Assembly (NCBI RefSeq): GCF_035920445.1
Contig: NZ_CP109162.1
Span: forward strand, 7,688,001 to 7,752,000
Length of the DNA stretch: 64,000 nt
Direction of reading: 5' to 3'
Source: Nocardia sp. NBC_01730
Lineage (GTDB): Bacteria > Actinomycetota > Actinomycetes > Mycobacteriales > Mycobacteriaceae
The position numbers were made by a program, and so were the translations under genes. Positions 1 through 8,200 of this stretch are shown here, piece by piece (the stretch's first letter is position 1; each line of letters starts with the position of its first letter). Below the pieces are notes generated by a model. The model saw nothing but the letters and a program-made list of their open reading frames with translations, was not told the DNA's origin and made no database searches.

Positions 1-1257
1 TCACCGCCGCAGGACGACCCGCCGGGACCGGAACTCCCGACGAAGCAGGACAAGGGATGCCTCGCCGCGGGCGTGCTGCCCGAGAGCGATCTAACCCGCA
101 CTCCGCCGCCGGAACTGGCGCTGGACCTGCGGCGCGCCCGCGCGCTGAGCCGGGGTGGCGGCGTCACCGTCGCAGTCATCGACACGGGCGTGCAGCCCAG
201 CCCGCGGCTACCCAATCTCGTCGGCGGCGGCGACTACGTCGCGGCTGGCGGCGACGGACTGTCCGACTGCGATGCGCACGGCACGCTGGTGGCCGGAATC
301 ATCGGCGCGGCATCCGACCCCACCGACGGATTCGCCGGCGTCGCTCCCGACGCGCGCATCATCTCGCTTCGCACCCGCTCCGGCGCGTTCAGCCCCGAAC
401 GGCCGAACTCCGATCCCACCCAGCAGATCGCCGTCGATATCCGCACGATGGCGCGGGCGATCACCCGCGCGGCGAACCAGGGTGCCGGGGTGATCACGGT
501 CTCGCTGCCGATCTGCGTGCCCGCGGACTCGCGGCTGGACCAGTCCATGCTGTCGGCGGCCATCGGACACGCCGTACACGTCCGTGGCGCGCTCATCGTC
601 GCGGGTGCGGGCAACACCGCGGGCACCGCGAACTGCGCACAGAACCCCGACATCGACCCGACCCGGCCCGCCGACGCGCGGAATTGGCGTGATGTGAAGA
701 CGATTTCGACGCCGGGTTGGTTCGGTGCCGATGTGCTCACGGTCGGATTCACCAGCGCGACCGGCGCACCGATGCCGGATTCGCTGACGGGACCGTGGGT
801 TTCGGTGGCCGCGCCGGGGACCGGCATCGAGTCGCTCGGGCCCGGCGGAGGTGGTCTGATCAACGGCGTCGGGTCACCGGACAAACTGGTGCCGGTCGGC
901 GGCGCGTCCTTCGCCGCGGCCTACGTCAGCGGGGTCGCCGCACTGTTGCGGTCGCGCTTCCCGAACGAGACCCCGGCCGAGATCGCCTCCCGGCTTCAGG
1001 CCAGCGCGCACGCTCCGGCCCGCGGCATCGACAACGCGGTCGGCGCGGGCATGATCGACCCGCTGGCCGCACTGAGCTACCGTACGCCGCCGCAGCAGCC
1101 GACCGGGCTGTTCCGTTCCTCGGAGCTGACCATGCCCGCGCCGCCGCGTGCGAAGGATCTGCGGCCCGCGGTCACTGCGACCATCGTCATCGTCGTCGCC
1201 GTGCTGCTCGGGCTCGGCGGGAGCCGTGCGAATGCCGTGATGCGGAGGCGGCGGTGA
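1..1257 (+). CDS. mycP: mycosin (type VII secretion subtilisin-like protease), 5' truncated
   Basis: Membrane-anchored serine protease of an ESX secretion system; family members act at the outer face of the cytoplasmic membrane and stabilise the secretion complex. The frame is open back to base 1, so the N-terminus, including the signal peptide, lies outside the window; the GTG at 73 is internal. In window numbering the subtilase triad is visible: Asp61 in VIDTGV, His93 in DAHGTLVAG and Ser303 in GGASFAAAYVSG. The segment before Asp61 (PELPTKQDKGCLAAG) matches the N-terminal extension with a cysteine seen in mycosins. A C-terminal transmembrane helix (TATIVIVVAVLLGLG) ends in MRRRR. The stop overlaps the next start by 4 bp, so eccE is probably translationally coupled. 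Which ESX system it belongs to cannot be told from this piece. Confidence 0.93.
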   Translation, partial: SPPQDDPPGPELPTKQDKGCLAAGVLPESDLTRTPPPELALDLRRARALSRGGGVTVAVIDTGVQPSPRLPNLVGGGDYVAAGGDGLSDCDAHGTLVAGIIGAASDPTDGFAGVAPDARIISLRTRSGAFSPERPNSDPTQQIAVDIRTMARAITRAANQGAGVITVSLPICVPADSRLDQSMLSAAIGHAVHVRGALIVAGAGNTAGTANCAQNPDIDPTRPADARNWRDVKTISTPGWFGADVLTVGFTSATGAPMPDSLTGPWVSVAAPGTGIESLGPGGGGLINGVGSPDKLVPVGGASFAAAYVSGVAALLRSRFPNETPAEIASRLQASAHAPARGIDNAVGAGMIDPLAALSYRTPPQQPTGLFRSSELTMPAPPRAKDLRPAVTATIVIVVAVLLGLGGSRANAVMRRRR

Positions 1258-2972
1258 GCCTTCCGAGTATTCGGGTCGGGGGCGTCGAACGTGCTCCTTT
1301 CGCCGCGATCGTGTTCGTCGGCAGCCCGCTGCTGGTCGGTCTGTCGGCCAAGACGCCGTGGTGGGTGAGCGCGGTGGTTGTCACGTTCCTGGTCACGACC
1401 GTGACCGTGCGGGTGAACGGACGCACCAGCGCCCGTTGGCTGATCGACTGGGCGGAGTACCGATTCGGCCGTACCGCCAGGGCGAGCGAACGGGTGGCAC
1501 GCGCCCGGATCCGGGACGTGGAGGTCGCGGCAGGTGTGTGCGGGATCAACGAGGCGGACACCACACTGGTCGCGATGATCCAGCTCGCCCCCAACCTCGA
1601 TCTTCCTACGGTCATCGCGGAGCGGACCCTCTACACCGAGGACACCATTCCGGTCGACATGCTGCACCCGATGCTCGACCACTTCGGCATCGCCGTCGAC
1701 ATCGACATCGTGACGACCGGGCAGCGCGTCCGGTCGACCGGCAGCTACAGCATGCTGTACGACCAGCTGATCGGCTCCCATCCGGTGGTCGGCGACCGGC
1801 TGACCTGGCTGGTGGTGCGGCTGGACCAGGAACGCAACCTGGCCGCGCTGAGCAAGCGTGGCCCATGCGCGGTGGTCGCCCCCAAGGCGCTGGCCACCGC
1901 CGCGCACCGGATCGCGGGACGGCTACGTGAACGCGGAATCGCCGCGCACGCGCTTCCCGCGGCGGCTCTGCGGGACGCGACGCGGCTGCTGCACGCGGGG
2001 GTCGAGCTGACCGACCTGCGGGAGACCTGGAGCTGCCTGGAATCTTCGGTGCCCGGCCGCTGCGTCACCAGTTTCCTGATCGACTGGACGCGCCTGGACG
2101 GCGTCGGCCTGGATGACTGCTGGACCTGGAACCGCGGCCGCACCACGCTCGTGGTCAACCTGACCGACGACGTGGCGGGTCCGCGCGCGCTCGTGCGGTT
2201 CATCGGCCCGGCCGTGACCACCGCGCCGCCGGATTACCTGCGGCTGCTCGGCGGCAGCCAGTCGACGGCGCTGATGGCCTCGTTGCCTACCGGCAGCTCG
2301 GTGCGTGTCCTGCGTGGCGCCGAGTCCGGCTCTGACATCGCCCCCGACGACCTCGTCGCCGACCTGGCCATCGCCATCGGCCCCAACGGCCAGATCCTGG
2401 GCTCGATCAGCGGTCAGCCGCGGCACACCCTGGCGCTGCCGCTGTTCGACCCGGCACGGTACAACCCGCGCAGACGCACGATCGACGTGCACGCGATGCT
2501 GCCGGTCGCCCAGCAGATCGTACTGCGGGCGATGGTGGTCGGCGCGGATGTGGAGATCCACTCGGCGCGGCCGGACAGCTGGCGGCAGCTTGTCGCCGCG
2601 GTCGGCGACCCCCACTCGCTGCGCATGGCGGGCCACGGTACGGGGGGACCGGGTAGCGAGGGCGGCGCGGAGACTCCCGCGACCATTGCCGTCTTCGACC
2701 ACCTGCCGCCGCGCGCGTCCAGCGCGCACACGACGGTCACCATCAGCGAGCCTGGCGGTCCGCGCAGGCGTTCGGTCGATCTCGCGATCAATCAGGTCAG
2801 CGCGACCGCGGTGGATGTGAGCATTCCGATGCGCACGGTCCGGGTTGACCTCATCGAGCCGAGAGGCGAAACACGTTATTTCGATTCCGTCGACGGCCCA
2901 CCCGCGATTGGCGCGGGAGCCCCTGGTTCCACGGTTGCGCCGCCGCAACCTGGTGGCCGTCGCGTGAGCTGA
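1254..2972 (+). CDS. eccE: type VII secretion protein EccE
   Basis: Peripheral component of the ESX membrane complex. The protein has 572 residues, starting at GTG 1254 inside the mycP stop (GTGA overlap). The open frame runs further upstream, but that part is antisense-like and overlaps mycP. Two closely spaced hydrophobic helices sit near the N-terminus (AAIVFVGSPLLVGL and VSAVVVTFLVTTVTV), followed by VNGRTSARWLIDW and a long soluble domain, which is the EccE architecture. Order mycP then eccE is the usual order at the 3' end of ESX loci. No catalytic motif is expected. The C-terminal tail (GSTVAPPQPGG) is low complexity. Confidence rests on topology plus the mycosin partner rather than a single diagnostic motif. 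Confidence 0.88.
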   Translation: MSLPSIRVGGVERAPFAAIVFVGSPLLVGLSAKTPWWVSAVVVTFLVTTVTVRVNGRTSARWLIDWAEYRFGRTARASERVARARIRDVEVAAGVCGINEADTTLVAMIQLAPNLDLPTVIAERTLYTEDTIPVDMLHPMLDHFGIAVDIDIVTTGQRVRSTGSYSMLYDQLIGSHPVVGDRLTWLVVRLDQERNLAALSKRGPCAVVAPKALATAAHRIAGRLRERGIAAHALPAAALRDATRLLHAGVELTDLRETWSCLESSVPGRCVTSFLIDWTRLDGVGLDDCWTWNRGRTTLVVNLTDDVAGPRALVRFIGPAVTTAPPDYLRLLGGSQSTALMASLPTGSSVRVLRGAESGSDIAPDDLVADLAIAIGPNGQILGSISGQPRHTLALPLFDPARYNPRRRTIDVHAMLPVAQQIVLRAMVVGADVEIHSARPDSWRQLVAAVGDPHSLRMAGHGTGGPGSEGGAETPATIAVFDHLPPRASSAHTTVTISEPGGPRRRSVDLAINQVSATAVDVSIPMRTVRVDLIEPRGETRYFDSVDGPPAIGAGAPGSTVAPPQPGGRRVS

Positions 2973-2988
2973 TGGGAGTGGTCGGTTA

Positions 2989-3342
2989 ATGTCTATCACC
3001 GTGGTAGCGGACACCCATTCCGATGGCGGCGATCTCCCTCATCCGGACGCCGGGGACGCACTAACCCCGAGGCAGGCGGCAGCGGCGATATTTTCCAGCC
3101 GGCTGTCGGAGCTGATCGCGGAATCCGTCGTCTCGACCGAGGACGGATCGACGCGCTCGCTCACGCTGTACTCGCTGGCGCAGCATCTGGAACTGGCGTA
3201 TCCGGACGTGCCGGTGTCGCAGTCCGGTTTGTACCGGCTCATCCACGGTGACGCGATCCCGCGGTTGGATCTGGTGATCGCACTGGCCCGGGTGTTCGAT
3301 GTGCCGCCGGAGTATTTCGTGACCGAGGAAAAGAAGCGCTGA
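2989..3342 (+). CDS. XRE-family helix-turn-helix regulator
   Basis: Small DNA-binding protein of 117 residues. The centre to C-terminus reads as an XRE fold: LTLYSLAQHLEL, then VPVSQSGLYRLIHGDAIPR, then LVIALARVFDVPPEYF, where the last segment is the typical closing helix of SinR-like domains. It starts at ATG 2989, 16 bp after the eccE stop, with a GGGAGTGG sequence upstream, so it is probably in the ESX operon. By position it may regulate the secretion genes; the EspR family also has an N-terminal HTH and acts on ESX-1, but this protein is shorter and I do not claim orthology. Confidence 0.8.
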   Translation: MSITVVADTHSDGGDLPHPDAGDALTPRQAAAAIFSSRLSELIAESVVSTEDGSTRSLTLYSLAQHLELAYPDVPVSQSGLYRLIHGDAIPRLDLVIALARVFDVPPEYFVTEEKKR

Positions 3343-3419
3343 CCGGACCGGCCAGCTGTTCTCTCCAGCGGGAATAGTGCTGGATCGGCGGGCGTCCCGG
3401 TCCGGATACGATCCGAATC

Positions 3420-4439
3420 ATGCCCGACGAGGACCCGGGAGATGTATTTCTCCGTCATCGAGGTGTGGTCCTGGACGCGTTGCTGTCCGATCCGGTGTTC
3501 GGGCAGTCCAGCGTGGCGACGCGCGAGAATCCCGAGCAGCCGGAGTACAGCGCGGCCACGTTCGCTATTCCCGACCTCGACGAGGAGCCGGAAGTGTCCG
3601 CGCCACGGCGGCGCACCGGCGACGGCCCGCGGGCGAGCGAGCGAATCCTCGCTCTGCTGAACGGTCAGTCGCAGGACTCCACTCCCGCAATGGATTACGC
3701 GGCCGACTATTCCGCGGTCGCCGCTAAGGCGAACGCGCCCGCGGAGCCGGAGCCGGAACCGGAACGCCCCGCGTCTACCCCGGCGGACCGGCTCGCGCCT
3801 GCCAAGCAGATCGGGCGTGACGCCCTCACCCAGCTGCGTAAACCAAAGGTGGCGCTGGCTGTCGGCGCGGTTGTCGCGGTGCTGCTCGTGCTGCTGCTGA
3901 TCACCACCGGAGGCCAGGAGAAGGACACGGCGCAGGATCAGCTCCTGGTCATCACCCCGCCGCCGACCTCGGCGGCACCCGCGACTTCGGCCGCTCCATC
4001 GGCGGGCTCTTTGATCCCGGTGAAGTCCGCGGATTCGAAATGCCCGCCGGGCAGCACGTCGGCGATGGACGCCTTCGGCGGACAATCGGGCAAGGCGTGG
4101 TCGTGCGTGCGCGCCTACAAGGTCGATGGCCAGGTCATGACGATCGATTTGGGTAAGACCTATCAGGTCGACTCGATCGGTATCATGCCCGGCTGGGACA
4201 ACATAGGTACGGACGGAACCGACCAGTGGGCGAAATACCGCACGGTGAGCCGGGTTTCGTATCAGTTCGACGATGGGAACAAGTACACCCAACCGACGCT
4301 CGACCAGCGCACCTTGGTGGTAACCAAGATCGATCCGCCGGTGAGCACCTCGAAAATCGTGCTGACCGTGCTCGAATCCAAGGGTGATGCGTCGATCAAC
4401 ACCGTCGCGATCTCCTCGGTCGTCGTCACGGGGCGCTGA
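3420..4439 (+). CDS. single-pass membrane protein with discoidin-like C-terminal domain
   Basis: A protein of 339 residues, probably ESX-linked. Residues 1-140 are acidic and disordered-looking with a Pro-Glu repeat (EPEPEPERP near 110). One transmembrane helix spans about 143-163 (VALAVGAVVAVLLVLLL). After a Thr/Ser/Ala/Pro linker, residues 200-339 contain paired cysteines and read like a discoidin/F5-8C-type beta-sandwich (GKAWSCVRAYKVDGQ, MTIDLGKTYQVDSIGIMPGW, KIVLTVLESKG). Such domains bind glycans or other ligands; with a cytoplasmic N-terminus it would face the cell wall. It ends one base before the next gene's start and is clearly co-transcribed with it. The ligand cannot be read from the sequence. 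Confidence 0.75.
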   Translation: MPDEDPGDVFLRHRGVVLDALLSDPVFGQSSVATRENPEQPEYSAATFAIPDLDEEPEVSAPRRRTGDGPRASERILALLNGQSQDSTPAMDYAADYSAVAAKANAPAEPEPEPERPASTPADRLAPAKQIGRDALTQLRKPKVALAVGAVVAVLLVLLLITTGGQEKDTAQDQLLVITPPPTSAAPATSAAPSAGSLIPVKSADSKCPPGSTSAMDAFGGQSGKAWSCVRAYKVDGQVMTIDLGKTYQVDSIGIMPGWDNIGTDGTDQWAKYRTVSRVSYQFDDGNKYTQPTLDQRTLVVTKIDPPVSTSKIVLTVLESKGDASINTVAISSVVVTGR

Positions 4440-4440
4440 C

Positions 4441-5118
4441 GTGTCGAGGCCACCCGAGCTGATCTGCCAGTACTGTGCGCACCGCAATACCGGTGCCGAC
4501 TCCCGCTGCGGGCACTGTGGGGCGCCGTTGCGCGCTGTCGTGCACGCCGTGGAGTCCTTTGTCGAGCATGCACCCGCCAAGCTCGTCAAGGTCGCCGAAA
4601 AGATCGGTGCTGATGCGGAAAAGGTTGTGACTGGAGGGTATCCGCGCTGGCAGTGGCGCGCGCTCGGCGTGGCCATCCTGGTCCTGGTCGTGTTCGGTGT
4701 CGTCATCGCCCGGTCCTGTTCGATCGACCTGCCCTCGCTCTCCGGGGCCATGTCGGAGGAAGTCGTGCCGGAGCCGTTGCGGTCGGCGGCATCGTGTCAG
4801 CCAATGGATTCCGGTGGGCAGGGCGAGAAGTGCGTGATCGCCGCCAATCATCCGATGCTCTTCGGTGGCATCGCGGGCGGCAAGGACCTGACCTTCTATG
4901 CCGAGCGCGCGCAGCCGGATCGCTTGGCCGAGACGATCTCTCGCTGGCGTGCCGCGGGGGGAACGGCTCTTGTCGATGGCCCCGTCTACGCCGCGATCGG
5001 GCCGTCGGCAACCGTCTGGTACGCGGACGCCCGGGTGGGTCTGCGGTTGGAGACGGGGACGTTCGCCGGTAAGGCTGCCGCCCAGACCTTTCTCTCACGA
5101 GCGGGACTGGTCCGCTGA
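4441..5118 (+). CDS. zinc-ribbon membrane protein
   Basis: A 225-residue protein starting at GTG 4441, one base after the preceding stop. Residues 9-26 form a zinc ribbon with two CxxC knuckles (CQYC and CGHC). A transmembrane helix lies at about residues 73-93 (RALGVAILVLVVFGVVIA), and a soluble domain of about 125 residues with two cysteines follows it. I do not recognise the C-terminal domain; it ends in TFAGKAAAQTFLSRAGLVR. The topology (small cytoplasmic metal-binding head, extracytoplasmic domain) mirrors the preceding gene, and the two may act together in the ESX neighbourhood. Function unknown. Confidence 0.72.
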   Translation: MSRPPELICQYCAHRNTGADSRCGHCGAPLRAVVHAVESFVEHAPAKLVKVAEKIGADAEKVVTGGYPRWQWRALGVAILVLVVFGVVIARSCSIDLPSLSGAMSEEVVPEPLRSAASCQPMDSGGQGEKCVIAANHPMLFGGIAGGKDLTFYAERAQPDRLAETISRWRAAGGTALVDGPVYAAIGPSATVWYADARVGLRLETGTFAGKAAAQTFLSRAGLVR

Positions 5119-5214
5119 CGGCACATCGTTGGCATTCTCTCGGCCGGAAAAATCCCTGATCCGGAAGCACATGATCGCTGTCCGGCGAGCGTAATTATTG
5201 TTACACTGTTGATT

Positions 5215-5234
5215 GTGCCGTTATCTAGCGGTAC
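5215..5234. promoter_or_regulatory. palindromic site 1 (upstream of gdh)
   Basis: GTGCCGTTATCTAGCGGTAC, arms GTGCCGTTA and TAGCGGTAC around a 2-bp centre, 54 bp before the gdh start. It is one of five copies of the same dyad in this window (others at 11479, 17085, 23736 and 24653). A second small dyad, GTACG-AAAA-CGTAC, lies just downstream at 5245-5258. Probably an operator; the binding protein is unknown. Confidence 0.7.
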
Positions 5235-5288
5235 GTTATTTGAAGTACGAAAACGTACGAGCGCAGTTCTCGGGAAGGCAACGGATCG

Positions 5289-8200
5289 ATGGCGGCAACC
5301 ACCCAGCAGACGATGACACCACAGCGGTTCCGCAATGATCCGACCGATCTAGAGGCGGTCTACTTCCGGTGGATCCAGCCGGGTTCCTCGACCTCGGCGA
5401 TCACGGATCGGGCCGAGCGGATTTTCCGGCAGCATCTCGAGCTGGCCGCCACCCGTGCGCCAGGGTCGGCGACCACCCGGGTCTACCGCCCGGAGGACAG
5501 CACCGAGCTGGGCGCCGCGATCCAGATCGTCAACGACGACATGCCGCTGCTGGTCGACTCGGTCACCGCTGCGCTGCGTCGGCTCGGTGCGACGGTCACC
5601 GAGGTGGTGCACCCGGTATTCGATGTCTCCCGCGACGCCGATGGCAAGTTGCTGACCATCGTGCACCGGGGCGGCGAAGCCGAACCGACCGGCGAGACCG
5701 ACGGAAAGACGCTGCGCGAGTCGTGGATCCACGTGCAGCTGGGCGTCGGCCTGGCCGACGAGCTGGTGGATCGGATCGAGCGTGCGCTGCCGCCGCTGTT
5801 GGCCGACCTGCGTCAGGTCGCCGACGACACGCCGACCATGGTCGAGGTGCTGAACACCGTCGCCGACCAGCTCGACCAGGCCGCCAAATGGGCTGACGAC
5901 GCCGAGATCCCCCAAACCTCCAACTTGCTGCGGTGGTTGTCCGACGGGCACTTCACTCCGCTCGGGTATGGCTACTATCACTTCCGTCGCTCCGCGCCGA
6001 GTGCGGACGCGGCTTTTGAGCCGTGGCAGCTGCCGGGCACCGGGCTCGGCGTGCTCAGCAACGGCGCCGTCGCGGATATCAGTGTGCCTGTGGTCGGTGC
6101 GAAGCGGACGGTCCTTCGCATGGCCAACGGTTCGGTGGACTCGCTGGTGCCGGGTTCGCGGGATCTGTACTTCATCAGCGTCGCCGATTATGGCGGCACC
6201 GATCCCAGTGGTCGCGCGTCCTGGGGCGACACCGTCGCCATGGTGAAGGGCGAGCACGTCTTCGTGGGTACCTTCACCGTCGCGGGTCTGCACGAGAACA
6301 TCCTCGACATCCCGGTCATCTCGCGTCGCGTGCTGCAGGTCGTCGAATGGGCCGGCTTCGGGCTCGATTCGTTCTCCGGGCAGGCGATGCTGGAGATGAT
6401 GCAGTCGTTCCCGCGGGTCGAGCTGTTCTCCACCGATGCGCGCAGGCTGTTCGAAACCGTCTCCGCGGTCATGAATCTGGGCCTGCGGCGGCAGGTGCGT
6501 CTGTTCATCCGGCGCGACGCGCGCAGCGACGCCATCTACTGCCTGGTCTATCTGCCGCGCGACCGCTACTCCACCGAAGTCCGTCTGCGCATGGGTGACA
6601 TCTTGCGGGCCGAGTTCGACGCCGAGCAGATCGCCTATTCGGCGCGGGCCACCGAATCGGAACTGGCCGTCGTCTACTTCACCGTGCACCGCAAGCCCGG
6701 TGCGGAACCGGCCGACATCTCCGACGAGAACCGCGAGCGGATCCAGGAGCTGCTGCTGGCGACGACCTGGACCTGGGGCGACCGCCTGGTGGCCGAGGCC
6801 GCGGGCGCGTCCGATGTACCGCAGGCGCTGGCCACCGACTATGCGGCCGCGTTCCCGGCGAGCTACCAGCAGGAACACGAGCCCGCGCACGCGCTCTCCG
6901 ATCTGCAGCGGCTCGAGCGGCTCGACGACGGTGCCATCGACACAAACCTGTACCGGCAGAGCGAATCCTCCTCGGTGGAATGGCGATTCACGCTATATGT
7001 CGCAGGAGAGGGGATCTCGCTGAGCCGCGTCCTTCCGGTATTGCAGAGTCTGGGTGTGGAAGTCGTCGACGAGCGGCCCTACCAGATCACGCTGCCGGAT
7101 CGGCCGGATCGCTGGATCTACGACTTCGGACTGCGCGTTGCCGCTGCGCCGCTGCGCGACGCACTCGACGGCGAGCCCCCCGCGCACCTCGAGCACTCGG
7201 TGGAGCTCGAGTCGCTGCCGGAAACCAGTGTGCGCCGACGCTTCCCAGAGGCCGTGACCGCGATGTGGTTCGGCCGTGCCGAGGTCGACGGCCTCAACGA
7301 GCTGGTGTTGCGCGCCGGATTGCACTGGCGTCAGGTGGTGCTGCTGCGTGCCTACGCGAAATACCTACAGCAGGCCGGATTCGCCTACACCTTCGGCAAC
7401 ATCACCCGCGTGCTGCTGACCCATCCGGCTACCGCGAGGTCGTGCACCGAGCTGTTCGCCGCGCACTTCGATCCGGACGGTGTCGGCGCGGAGGCCGACA
7501 CCAGGGCCGCGGCGCTTGCCGAGCGCGTGCAGACGGAGATCGACGCCGTCGTCAGCCTGGACACCGACCGGATTCTGCGCGCTCTGTTCGGCCTGATCGA
7601 GGCGACACTGCGCACCAACTACTACCGGCGCGACGACGAGGGCAACCCGCTGGACTACCTGTCGGTCAAGCTGAATCCGCATGCGATTGCGGAGTTGCCG
7701 AAGCCGAGGCCGCAGTTCGAGATTTTTGTGTACTCGCCCAAGGTGGAGGGTGTGCATCTGCGTTTCGGTTCGGTGGCGCGTGGTGGTTTGCGGTGGTCGG
7801 ATCGGTTGGAGGATTTCCGGACCGAGGTTTTGGGTTTGGTGAAGGCGCAGGCGGTGAAGAACGCGGTGATCGTGCCGGTGGGTGCGAAGGGCGGGTTCGT
7901 GGTGAAGCAGCCGCCTGCGGCGACGGGTGATCCGGTGGCGGATCGTCAGGCGCTGGGTGCGGAGGGTGTGGCGTGCTATCGCACGTTCATTTCTGGTTTG
8001 CTGGATATCACCGACAATGTGGATCGTGTGTCCGGTGAGGTGCTGCCGCCGGCTCGGGTGGTGCGTCGTGATGGTGATGACACTTATTTGGTTGTTGCTG
8101 CGGATAAGGGGACTGCGACGTTCTCTGATATCGCGAACGATGTTGCGCAGAGTTACGGGTTCTGGCTTGGGGATGCGTTCGCTTCTGGTGGTTCCGCGGG

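Noticed and set aside
5215..5234. Palindrome as a GlnR or AmtR nitrogen-control box
   Set aside because: The context is nitrogen metabolism, but GlnR boxes are tandem GTnAC-type half sites with 6-bp spacing and AmtR sites have CTATAG-type cores; neither fits this dyad.
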